DNA of 34,453 nucleotides from a virus. Below the pieces are notes generated by a model. It ran no database searches. It was given only the letters and a program-made list of their open reading frames with translations, and was not told the origin of the DNA. This document shows positions 20,522 to 28,161 of this stretch, one piece after another. The DNA is taken from positions 1 to 34,453 of the IMG/VR virus record IMGVR_UViG_3300010413_000147. The stretch is one strand, 5' to 3'. The position numbers were made by a program, and so were the translations under genes. How positions within the stretch are numbered: position 1 is the first letter of the stretch; each line of letters starts with the position of its first letter.

Positions 20522-20896
20522 ATGAGCTTTTCCAATTATCTTGAGGATGAGATCCTTGATGCTGTGTGCAATAATGGCAGCTTTGCAGTGGCTCAGCCAT
20601 GGGTGAGCTTGCATGATGGGGATCCAGGTGAGACAGGGGCCAATGAGATCACTGGTGGATCCTATGGCAGGCAGAGTGCCAGCTTTGCTGCTGCCTCTGG
20701 GGGATCCTGTGCATCAGATGCCACTCTTGACTTTACCACAATGCCCTCAGTGCCCAGCCTCACTCATGTGGGCATGTGGGATGCCAGCACTGCTGGCAAT
20801 TTTCTGGTGGGTGGCTCTCTCACTGCTGCCAAAACCGTCAATGCTGGGGATACTTTCAGGCTGGCCAGTGGCAATCTTGTGATCACTTGTGATTGA
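20522..20896 (+). CDS. virion structural protein (phage 'MxFSNYLE' family)
   Basis: A 124-residue beta-rich protein opening S-F-S-N-Y-L-E-D-E-I-L-D-A-V, then W-V-S-L-H-D-G-D-P-G-E-T-G-A-N-E-I and G-G-S-Y-G-R-Q-S-A-S-F, ending D-T-F-R-L-A-S-G-N-L. I recall this pattern from a common small protein in siphophage tail or neck regions, likely a fibre, decoration or adaptor element. The alternating small residues and the 'DPGETGANE' loop are its signature. The 18-base cassette fixes its start. The exact position in the particle is unknown. Confidence 0.55.
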   Translation: MSFSNYLEDEILDAVCNNGSFAVAQPWVSLHDGDPGETGANEITGGSYGRQSASFAAASGGSCASDATLDFTTMPSVPSLTHVGMWDASTAGNFLVGGSLTAAKTVNAGDTFRLASGNLVITCD

Positions 20897-20931
20897 GGGC
20901 CCCTGGGCCTTGCAATCAGTGAGGGGGCAGC

Positions 20932-21777
20932 ATGGCTGATCTTTTCATCAAGCTGGCTGGGGCTGAGCTTGATTATACTCTCAATTGGGCTGCCTGGCTT
21001 GATGCCAAGACAATTGCCCAGAGCTCATGGCAGATCCTTGATGCTGGGATCACCAAAGAGAGTGATGCTTTCACAGATACCACATCCACAATCATTGTGA
21101 GTGGTGGCACAGGTGGCAGCACTTATGCTGGGCTCAATACGATTGTGGACAGTGGGGGCTATACTGAGCAGAGGCTTGTGGGCTGGCTTGTGCCCACAGA
21201 GGCCAATCTCAAGCTCTTGGCCTTGCTCAGGAATTATCAGGGCATTGAGAGAGACAGCAGCAATGCTCTGCTGAGCAGGGCAATCAGTGTGGCCATCAAG
21301 TGGATTGAGGGCAAGATCCACAGGCAGCTTGAGGCCCAGACAGAGAGCAGATACTTTGAGCAAGAGGCCACTGTGCCTGGGGATCCTCTCACTCTTGAGC
21401 TTGACAGGGATCTGCTCTCAATCACCACTCTCACTGATGCTGCTGGCACAGTGATCCCAGCCTCAGAATATTGGCTGCTGCCCAGGGGGGCTGATCACTT
21501 TGACAGGATCAGGCTCAAGGCTGGCTCAGCCTACTCTTGGCAGTGGCCACTTGATGGCTGGGCTGAGGTGGCAGGCTCTTGGGGCTATTGCAGCACAATC
21601 CCTGGGGATCTTGAGCAAGCCATCTTGAGGCTGGCTGCCTTTCTTTTCAGGCAGAAAGATGCCCAGATCTTTGATGTGGTGGCTGAGCCCTCTGTGGGCA
21701 CAATCACTGTGCCCCAGGGCTTTGAGAGATCTGTGGCTGATATCCTGAGAGCCCACAAGAGAGGTGGCCTGGCATGA
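20932..21777 (+). CDS. neck fusion: fibre-adaptor-like domain plus head-tail connector
   Basis: A 281-residue protein in two parts. Residues 10-85 are a strand-rich domain (D-Y-T-L-N-W-A-A-W-L-D, then T-T-S-T-I-I-V-S-G-G-T-G-G and Y-T-E-Q-R-L-V) seen in phage fibre or tail adaptors. Residues 90-275 match head-tail connector proteins of the HK97 gp6 type: helices around A-L-L-S-R-A-I-S-V-A-I-K-W-I-E-G, strands near L-E-L-D-R-D-L-L-S-I-T-T-L, and the helix L-E-Q-A-I-L-R-L-A-A-F-L-F-R-Q-K-D. The connector binds the portal and closes the head. The joining of the two is unusual because they are usually separate genes. It is coupled to the next gene by an ATGA overlap. Confidence 0.65.
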   Translation: MADLFIKLAGAELDYTLNWAAWLDAKTIAQSSWQILDAGITKESDAFTDTTSTIIVSGGTGGSTYAGLNTIVDSGGYTEQRLVGWLVPTEANLKLLALLRNYQGIERDSSNALLSRAISVAIKWIEGKIHRQLEAQTESRYFEQEATVPGDPLTLELDRDLLSITTLTDAAGTVIPASEYWLLPRGADHFDRIRLKAGSAYSWQWPLDGWAEVAGSWGYCSTIPGDLEQAILRLAAFLFRQKDAQIFDVVAEPSVGTITVPQGFERSVADILRAHKRGGLA

Positions 21778-22202
21778 GTGTGAGCACAGTGGTGGCAGCC
21801 TTTCAGGATCTGCATGCCACAATCAGTGGGGTGGCCACTGCCCCTGATGAATTGCCAGGCAGTATCACAGAGGAAAAGTGCCCTTTGGCTTTCACTTTTG
21901 TGGGTGGGGCTGAGTGGCAGAGCAGGGCTGTGGGGCTGCCAGCCCAGGATAGAGAGTTTATCATCAGGTGCTTTGTGGCCCCTGTGCTTGAGGGGGCTGG
22001 GCTTGATGAGAGCTATGCAAAGGCCTTGCCCCTCATTGAGGCCTTTGGCCTGGCCTATCTTGCTGATAAGACACTCTCAGGGGCTTGTGAGCAGATGAGG
22101 GCCATCAATGATGAGGGGGTGGGGATCCTCTTTTATGGGGGCCATGCCTATCATGGCTTTGTGTACCGTGTGACTGTGAGAGAAAAGCCAGCAGGGGCCT
22201 GA
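21774..22202 (+). CDS. tail terminator / tail completion protein
   Basis: A 142-residue protein overlapping the connector by four bases. The pattern V-V-A-A-F-Q-D-L-H-A-T-I-S-G-V-A-T-A-P-D, then C-P-L-A-F-T-F-V-G-G-A-E-W-Q-S, R-E-F-I-I-R-C-F-V-A-P-V and H-G-F-V-Y-R-V-T-V fits tail-terminator proteins that cap the tail tube and join it to the neck. It is placed just before the tail tube gene, the standard order. Fold recognition is from pattern only. An 18-base ribosome-binding cassette for the tube gene follows. Confidence 0.6.
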   Translation: MSVSTVVAAFQDLHATISGVATAPDELPGSITEEKCPLAFTFVGGAEWQSRAVGLPAQDREFIIRCFVAPVLEGAGLDESYAKALPLIEAFGLAYLADKTLSGACEQMRAINDEGVGILFYGGHAYHGFVYRVTVREKPAGA

Positions 22203-22209
22203 GAGCCCC

Positions 22210-22227
22210 AAAAGAAAGGATGAGGTG
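22210..22227 (+). promoter_or_regulatory. 18-base ribosome-binding cassette, copy 3
   Basis: A third exact AAAAGAAAGGATGAGGTG; the tube gene begins at ATG22232, again 22 bases from its first A. Strong initiation suits the tube protein, which is needed in hundreds of copies. Confidence 0.7.
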
Positions 22228-22231
22228 AGCA

Positions 22232-23206
22232 ATGGGTGCATCAGATTTTCTGAGAGTGCAATTGGGGCAAGAGAGTGCCTGGGGCACTGCTGTGGCAGCC
22301 ACAGCCTGGCTCATGGGTGTGACTGATAGATCCTTTGAGGTGGCTGATGAGAACTATCAGAGTGAGGAAAGTGGCCACTTGGCCCCCAGCAGCCTTGTGG
22401 CCCAGGTGAGGCAGAGTGTGGCAGGCTCTGTGAGCTTTGATGCCACTTATGAGGATCTGCTCTATCTGCTTGAGGGGGCCTTTGGCAATGTGAGCCCCTC
22501 TGGGGCTGATCCCTATACTTGGGCCTATTCTGCCCCATACGGCACAGCCCCCAGCCCCCAGCCTTTTACTTTTGAGTATGGGGATCCTGTGAGTGGGGAT
22601 GAGTACAAGGTGAGTGGTGGCATCTTTGATCACTTTGCCCTCTCTGGGGATGTGGATGGTGATGGGGTGTGGCAGGCCCAGGCTGATATCTTGGGCAAGG
22701 CCAAGAGCACTGTGAGCATGGCTGCCCTTTCAGCCAGGGCAGTGGAATTGATCAGGATGGCAGATACTGCCCTCTATATGGATGCATGGAGTGGCACAAT
22801 TGGCAGCACTCAGGTGAGCCAGAGCCTCAAGAGTTTCAATCTTGATGTGAGCCCCAATTATCATCTGAAATGGTTTGATGGGGATGTGAGCCCTGGCAAT
22901 TATGGGCACAGAAAGTGGGGGGGCACTCTCACTGTGGTGGCTGAGTTCACAGCCAGTGTCAAGGCCATCATTGATGCCCTCTTGAGCTCTGGGGGCCCCC
23001 AGCAGAGGCTCATCAGGCTCAAGGCCACAAGCAGCAGCCACAGTGCTCAGATTGACTTTTATGGATCCCTGCTCAATGGCTTCACACTCTTTGAGGATCT
23101 TGATGGCAATCTGGGGGCCTCTTTGGAGTGGACAGGCACATATCATCTGACAGATGGGGCCTGGCTGGGCATCACCATGATCAATGGTGTGGCCTCATTG
23201 GTGTGA
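22232..23206 (+). CDS. major tail tube protein
   Basis: A 324-residue beta-rich protein placed just before the tail chaperone and tape measure, the invariant position of the tube gene. It begins A-S-D-F-L-R-V-Q-L-G-Q-E-S-A-W-G-T-A, an N-terminus found in many tube proteins. The pattern T-D-R-S-F-E-V-A-D-E-N-Y, S-G-G-I-F-D-H-F-A-L-S-G-D-V-D-G-D-G-V-W-Q-A, and the final D-L-D-G-N-L-G-A-S-L-E-W-T-G supports an immunoglobulin-like or tube barrel. The size is on the large side, so an extra surface domain may be present. Its product stacks in hexamers round the tape measure. Confidence 0.7.
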   Translation: MGASDFLRVQLGQESAWGTAVAATAWLMGVTDRSFEVADENYQSEESGHLAPSSLVAQVRQSVAGSVSFDATYEDLLYLLEGAFGNVSPSGADPYTWAYSAPYGTAPSPQPFTFEYGDPVSGDEYKVSGGIFDHFALSGDVDGDGVWQAQADILGKAKSTVSMAALSARAVELIRMADTALYMDAWSGTIGSTQVSQSLKSFNLDVSPNYHLKWFDGDVSPGNYGHRKWGGTLTVVAEFTASVKAIIDALLSSGGPQQRLIRLKATSSSHSAQIDFYGSLLNGFTLFEDLDGNLGASLEWTGTYHLTDGAWLGITMINGVASLV

Positions 23207-23227
23207 TGAGAGAGGATGGGTGAGAGG

Positions 23228-23536
23228 ATGAGTGAGAGTGAGGGGGCTCAGCTTGAGCTCAGAGTGAGGCCTCTTGATACTGCCCAGCCTGGCAGCTATC
23301 AAAAGAGAAAGCAGATCCTGGCCATGCTCAAGGTGATGGCCAGAGGTGAGGATGCAAAGAGCTCAGCAGAGGCAGTGGCTGCCCTTGAGGCCTTTGAGCA
23401 GGCAGAGGGCATCTTGATTGAGTATCTTGTGCTGCCAGAGGGCATGGTGCTTGATGAGGTGCTGGCTCTGCTCTCTGCTGATCAGTTTGATGAGCTCTTG
23501 GGGGCAATCTTGGGGGGGGCCAGAGCCCCACAATAG
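23228..23536 (+). CDS. tail assembly chaperone, short form (G-like)
   Basis: A 102-residue helical protein. ATG23228 (MSESEG) is preferred to ATG23216 because the first overlaps its own purine tract and MSE is the common start in this genome. It has acidic helices (SSAEAVAALEAFEQAEGILIE) and ends I-L-G-G-A-R-A-P-Q at TAG (23534-23536). In siphophages this protein and its frameshifted long form load the tape measure. It lies between tube and tape measure, the expected place. The slippery G-run is in its last codons. Confidence 0.7.
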   Translation: MSESEGAQLELRVRPLDTAQPGSYQKRKQILAMLKVMARGEDAKSSAEAVAALEAFEQAEGILIEYLVLPEGMVLDEVLALLSADQFDELLGAILGGARAPQ

Positions 23537-23757
23537 ATGAGCAAAAGCTGATCTTGAGGTGGGGCAATTGGAAAGCAGGCAAGGGGGTGAGGCTGCCTGA
23601 GTGGGCCCTCATCCTGGCTGCTGCTGAGGCCTGGGCTCTGCCCCCATGGGTGATTGAGCAAGAGGCCCCAGCCATGTGGCTGGATAGGCTTGAGCTCTTG
23701 CTGGCAGCCAGAGAAAGCAGAGAGCTCACAAGAGCAGCAGCCCTGTGGGGCAAGTGA
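23228..23757 (+). CDS. tail assembly chaperone, -1 frameshift product (GT-like)
   Basis: Slipping back one base at the G-run (23512-23518) bypasses the TAG at 23534. Reading then continues in the -1 frame to TGA at 23755-23757. The first 97 residues are those of the short form; 79 follow (G-Q-S-P-T-I-D-E-Q, then R-W-G-N-W-K-A-G-K-G-V, P-E-W-A-L-I-L-A-A-A-E-A-W-A-L-P-P-W). The second part is tryptophan- and helix-rich, like phage T-domains. The downstream frame has no good start of its own (only TTG23554), which supports the frameshift. Spacing and codons agree. Confidence 0.75.
23512..23565 (+). promoter_or_regulatory. programmed -1 frameshift signal
   Basis: The heptamer G-GGG-GGG (23512-23518) is in the frame of the short chaperone, inside a run of eight G. 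Six bases on, GCCCCAC (23525-23531) pairs with GTGGGGC (23559-23565). The loop holds a second stem, GATGAGC (23536-23542) with GCTGATC (23547-23553), around AAAA with one mismatch. Slippery site, spacer and structure together match the known signals in lambda-like G-T genes. Confidence 0.8.
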
Positions 23758-23763
23758 GGTGGG

Positions 23764-25701
23764 ATGGCTGAGGCAAAGCTCACCATAATTGTGGACGCAA
23801 AAGATCAGGCCACTCAAAAGCTGGGTGGCATCAAGGGGGCACTCTCTGGCCTGGGTGGCATGGCCAAGAGTGCCCTGAGTGTGGGCATGGGCATGGGGCT
23901 GGCTGCCATCCCTGGCCTGGCCATTGGTGCTGCCAGGGCTGTGGGTGATTTTGTGCAAGAGGCTGCTGACGTTGAGGCTGTGAGCAATACTTTTGGCAAG
24001 CTGGCTGAGAGCATTGGCACTACATCAGATGAGCTCTTGGGTGGGCTCAGGCAGGCCACAAGGGGCATGGTGGCAGATGCTGATCTGATGCAAGCAAGCA
24101 ATAAGTTTGTGGCCATGGGCATTGCTGAGACAGCAGATGAGGCCTCACAGATGGCAGAGGTGGCCACTCAATTGGGCATGGCCATGGGTGAAGATGCTAC
24201 TGCCAGCATGGAAAATTTTGCCCTCATGATGGCCAATCAATCAATCCCCAGGCTTGACAGCTTTGGGATCAGCAGTGGCAAGGTGAGGGCCAGGATTGAT
24301 GAGCTCATGGCCAGCACTGAGGGCATGACAAGAGAGCAGGCTTTCAATATCGCAGTGATGGAACAAGCAGAGGTGGCCATGGCCAAAGTGGGTGAGCAGG
24401 GTGAGGGCACTGCTGCCAAGATGGCCATGGCCAAAGCTGGCTTCGAAAATGCCAAGCTGGCCATTGGCCAGGCCTTTTTGCCCATCCTGGCCAAAGCCAC
24501 TGAGGCCATCAGTGAGCTTGTGCAAAAGTATGGGCCCATGCTGGCTGAGGGGGCTGCCAAAGTGGGTGAGTGGATTGGGCAAGCAATTGAGTATATCCAG
24601 CCTTTCATTGAGGGCCTTGTGGCAGAGTGGGGCCCCAAGATCCAGACGTTCTTTGAGGGGGTGGGCCAGATCATTGAGCAGGTGTGGGCTTTCATCAGCC
24701 CCATCTTTGATGCCCTCTTTGGGGCTTTCTCATCCAGAGGCCCAGAGGCAATGGGCATTTTCAATGGCATTATACAGCAGGTGGCTGGCTTTCTGCAAGG
24801 GCTGCTTGCTGATGCCCTGGCCTTTGTGCAAGCCAAGTTTGCCTTTGTGGTGGATTGGGTGCAAGCCAATTGGCCCCTCATCCAGGCCACAATACAGACA
24901 GTGATCACCACAATCCAGGCAATCATCACCACAGTGCTCTCAGCAATCCAGCAATTCTGGGATCAGTGGGGCAGCACAATCTTGCAATATGTGACCAATA
25001 TCTGGGAAATGATCAAGACAGTGATTGACACTGTGATCCAGGCTGTGCTTGGAATTATCAAGGCAGTGATGCTGGCCATCCAGGGGGATTGGCAAGGGGC
25101 CTGGGATACAATCAAGGCCACTGCTGAGCTCATCTGGGCCAATATCAAGAGGATCATTGGGGTGGCCATGGAAAATGTCAAGATTGTGATTGACATTGCC
25201 CTTTCTTTCATCAAAAGCCTGTGGTCAAAGGCCTGGGGCTGGCTCTCAGAAAAGCTGGGGCCTTTCATTGAGCCCATAGTGGCCAAAGTGAGTGAGTGGG
25301 CTGGCAAGATCAAGGGATTCTTTGAGGATATCAGCAATGCTGTGAGTGGGGTGATTGGGTGGATCAGTGATCTGCTGGGCAAGATTGCTGAGCTTGCCAG
25401 CAAGGCAATCCCCAAGTGGCTGCAAGGCAAGAGCCCACCACCAATGGCCACTTGGCTCAATCAGATTGCTGAGGCAGCCCAGGCAGCAGGTGAGGGCCTC
25501 ACCCAGCAGGGCAATGCAGTGGCCAGGCTGAGGGGCATGCCATCAAGTGCAATGCCCAGCAATGGGGGCCAGCCTGCTGGGCAAAGTGGGCAGGCAGGCC
25601 AGGCCAGGGGCCCCATGTTTGGCACTGTCAACATCTATACCACAGGCCTGGCCCCAGCAGTGATCAATGATCTGGCCATGATCAGAGCAAGGGGGGGCTG
25701 A
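23764..25701 (+). CDS. tape measure protein
   Basis: A 645-residue protein following the chaperones. After a basic N-terminus with hydrophobic glycine-rich turns (SALSVGMGMGLAAIPGLAIG) it is mostly helical. A tape-measure core spans about 70-230 (LRQATRGMVADADLM, TREQAFNIAVMEQAEVAM). Tryptophan- and isoleucine-rich helices follow (PLIQATIQTVITTIQAIIT, IIGVAMENVKIVIDIALSF), repeating about every 22-35 residues, then a glycine/glutamine-rich tail. Tape measures set tail length, at about 0.15 nm per residue, so this one suggests a tail of roughly 100 nm (inference). It may contain membrane-active helices that act in DNA entry. No lytic domain is visible. Confidence 0.85.
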   Translation: MAEAKLTIIVDAKDQATQKLGGIKGALSGLGGMAKSALSVGMGMGLAAIPGLAIGAARAVGDFVQEAADVEAVSNTFGKLAESIGTTSDELLGGLRQATRGMVADADLMQASNKFVAMGIAETADEASQMAEVATQLGMAMGEDATASMENFALMMANQSIPRLDSFGISSGKVRARIDELMASTEGMTREQAFNIAVMEQAEVAMAKVGEQGEGTAAKMAMAKAGFENAKLAIGQAFLPILAKATEAISELVQKYGPMLAEGAAKVGEWIGQAIEYIQPFIEGLVAEWGPKIQTFFEGVGQIIEQVWAFISPIFDALFGAFSSRGPEAMGIFNGIIQQVAGFLQGLLADALAFVQAKFAFVVDWVQANWPLIQATIQTVITTIQAIITTVLSAIQQFWDQWGSTILQYVTNIWEMIKTVIDTVIQAVLGIIKAVMLAIQGDWQGAWDTIKATAELIWANIKRIIGVAMENVKIVIDIALSFIKSLWSKAWGWLSEKLGPFIEPIVAKVSEWAGKIKGFFEDISNAVSGVIGWISDLLGKIAELASKAIPKWLQGKSPPPMATWLNQIAEAAQAAGEGLTQQGNAVARLRGMPSSAMPSNGGQPAGQSGQAGQARGPMFGTVNIYTTGLAPAVINDLAMIRARGG

Positions 25702-25704
25702 GCA

Positions 25705-28161
25705 ATGGGATATTGGCAGATTGTGATCCCAGAGGCCTCAATCAATGAGTTTGCAGATCCTCACTTTATGCTTTCTGTGCCTGGGGATCCACTGAGCCCC
25801 TGGGATTTTACGGGTGATGGATCAGCCCCAGCAGCAGAGATGGTGGTGGGCGTATCATGGAAAGGCCCCAGATCTGTGAGGGGCAATTTTGGCTCAGGGG
25901 GCTCTTACACTCAGATCACTCAGGATGTGGTTCTTGGGGGCACAAGTAATTATACTCTATCATGTGCTCTCAGACGGTTTGGATCTGGCACTCTCACCCA
26001 AAGCCATTTTCAGATCCTCAGAGGGGGCAGTGAGTATGATGCTACGAGTATCACTGCTTTGCAAGATGGGTGGTATCGAGTGATCTATACTTGGGTTCAG
26101 GCATCAGGGGCCACAGTGGCCCTGGGGATCAAGGCCTATGAGGATCTGATGAGATATGATGCCATGCAGTGTGAGGCTCTTGATCACAGATCCACTTTCA
26201 TTGCTGGGGATCAGCCTGGCTGCCAGTGGCTGGGCAGGGCCTATCACAGCAGATCCCAGAGGCTGGCCAATGTGAGAGAGGGTGGGAAGGTGATTGATCT
26301 GGCTGATGACTATGGCTTGCCAATCGAGCTCAGCCAGGGGGCTGGCATGCCCAGTATAGTGGTGCAATCCCAGCCCATCATTGGCCAGGCAGGCTCTCTC
26401 TTTCTTGGCAGTGAGCCACAAGAGAGAGAGATACTTTTGCAAGTGTGGGCTGAGGGGGATGATCTGCCTGGGCTGCATGCCTTGAGGCAGGATCTGATCA
26501 GCCTTGTGAGGCCTGATAGCACAAGCCCTCAAAAGCCTTTTATGCTCAGATACTCTGGGGGTGGGGATCTGAGGCAGATTGGGGCCCATTATGTGGCAGG
26601 CCTTGAGGGCTTTCAGCATGATGGCTTTCTTGAGAGCATTGCCATGAGGCTCAGGGCCCTTGATCCCATGTGGGTGAGTGTGAAAGATTTTAGTGCTGAG
26701 CTCAGCCTCTTTGAGGCTGAAAGTGGCAATAGGCTGGCCAGAAGAAAGGTGGGATCCACTTGGGATGATATGGGGGTGAGTGCTGCCTCTGCTGTGCAAG
26801 CCCTGGCTGTGTGCATTGATGGCAGGATTGTGGTGGGTGGTGTATTCACTACAATTGATGGGGTGAGCTATACAAACAGAATTGCCCTTTTCAATCCCAT
26901 CACTGAGATCTTTGAGCCCCTGGGCAGAGGTGTGAATAATAGTGTGCTGTGTGCCTGGGTGGATCCTCTGGGTGATATCTGGGTGGGTGGCACTTTTACC
27001 ACAGCCTATGATGACACAGGGGCCACAGTGGCCAATACTGCGTATATTGCAAAGTGGGATTGGAGTGCTTGGGCCTGGGTGAGCATTGGGGGCACAGGGG
27101 CTGATGCCATGATCAATTGCATCAAGGGCAGCCCTTTTGATGGATCAGTGTACGTGGTGGGGGATTATACCACAATTGGGGGCACATCAGCCACAAGGCT
27201 GGCTGTGTATGATTGGAGTGCTTGGGCAGCCATTGGCACTGGCCTCAATGATGTGGGCAGGGCACTGGCCTGGGGCCTCAATGGGGATCTTTTCATCGGT
27301 GGTGAGTTCACTACTGCCAATGGTGTGACTGTGGATGGCCTTGCCAGGCTCTCAGGATCCACTTTTACAGCTTGTGGGGGTGGGCTCAATGGCACAGGGG
27401 CCACTTGCCATTGCCTGCTCACTCTCAAAGATGGCAATCTGATGGTGGGTGGCAGGTTTGATGATGCTGGGGGGGTGAGCACTACTGAGAATATTGCCAT
27501 CTATGATCCAGATGGTGATTTTTTCCAGCCAGTGGGGCCCAATGATCTGCCTGGCTCATCAAGCTATGTTTATGTGCTTGAGTATGGGCCCCTGGGCTTT
27601 GTGTGGGTGGGTGGTGAGTTTGACTATGTGGGTGACAATTGGGCCAATGAGGCTCTTGTGAGATATGACGGCTATGATTTTCTCAGGCCAGATATCATGC
27701 TGGATTATGTCTCAGGATATGCCATCTTGAGGGGCATTTTGGTGCTGCCTGATGCGGTGTATATTGGGGGCACATTCTATGAGACTGGATCCTTTGGGTG
27801 GGCAGGCCACAGCACAATCACCAATGGGGGATCTGCCCAGGCAAGCCCCATATTCTTTCTCAAGAGGGATGGGGGCACAAGCCCAATCAATCTTTGCTCA
27901 ATCCGCAATGACACTGCTGGGCAAGAATTGCTATTCAATTGCCCCATCTTGCCCAATGAGCTCATCATGATTGATCTGAGGCCCTCAAGCCTCTCTTTTC
28001 ACAGTGATATCAGGGGCAATCTGTGGCCTTTTTTTGGGCTGGGCAGCAATCTGGCTGGCATGGCTTTGCTGCCAGGGCCCAATGATCTGATATGCTTTGT
28101 GGATAGCATCAGTGTGAGTGGCCAGGTGATGTGGAAAGAGAGGTATTGGTCTTTTGATTGA
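25705..28161 (+). CDS. distal tail protein (Dit) with CBM-like domain and seven-bladed beta-propeller
   Basis: An 818-residue evolved Dit. Residues 25-180 look like a carbohydrate-binding jelly roll, ending in T-F-I-A-G-D-Q-P-G-C-Q-W-L-G. Residues 195-325 match the Dit ring domain (L-P-I-E-L-S … E-I-L-L-Q-V-W-A-E-G-D-D … F-M-L-R-Y-S). Residues 360-720 hold seven blades, marked by V-G-G-x-F-T-T-type motifs at 377, 427, 485, 531, 581, 635 and 687. Residues 725-818 are the C-terminal Dit sandwich (L-I-M-I-D-L-R … W-K-E-R-Y-W-S). A propeller placed between the two Dit parts is not usual; it would project from the tail tip to bind a host ligand. With 12 CpGs it is richer than most genes here. Confidence 0.72.
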   Translation: MGYWQIVIPEASINEFADPHFMLSVPGDPLSPWDFTGDGSAPAAEMVVGVSWKGPRSVRGNFGSGGSYTQITQDVVLGGTSNYTLSCALRRFGSGTLTQSHFQILRGGSEYDATSITALQDGWYRVIYTWVQASGATVALGIKAYEDLMRYDAMQCEALDHRSTFIAGDQPGCQWLGRAYHSRSQRLANVREGGKVIDLADDYGLPIELSQGAGMPSIVVQSQPIIGQAGSLFLGSEPQEREILLQVWAEGDDLPGLHALRQDLISLVRPDSTSPQKPFMLRYSGGGDLRQIGAHYVAGLEGFQHDGFLESIAMRLRALDPMWVSVKDFSAELSLFEAESGNRLARRKVGSTWDDMGVSAASAVQALAVCIDGRIVVGGVFTTIDGVSYTNRIALFNPITEIFEPLGRGVNNSVLCAWVDPLGDIWVGGTFTTAYDDTGATVANTAYIAKWDWSAWAWVSIGGTGADAMINCIKGSPFDGSVYVVGDYTTIGGTSATRLAVYDWSAWAAIGTGLNDVGRALAWGLNGDLFIGGEFTTANGVTVDGLARLSGSTFTACGGGLNGTGATCHCLLTLKDGNLMVGGRFDDAGGVSTTENIAIYDPDGDFFQPVGPNDLPGSSSYVYVLEYGPLGFVWVGGEFDYVGDNWANEALVRYDGYDFLRPDIMLDYVSGYAILRGILVLPDAVYIGGTFYETGSFGWAGHSTITNGGSAQASPIFFLKRDGGTSPINLCSIRNDTAGQELLFNCPILPNELIMIDLRPSSLSFHSDIRGNLWPFFGLGSNLAGMALLPGPNDLICFVDSISVSGQVMWKERYWSFD

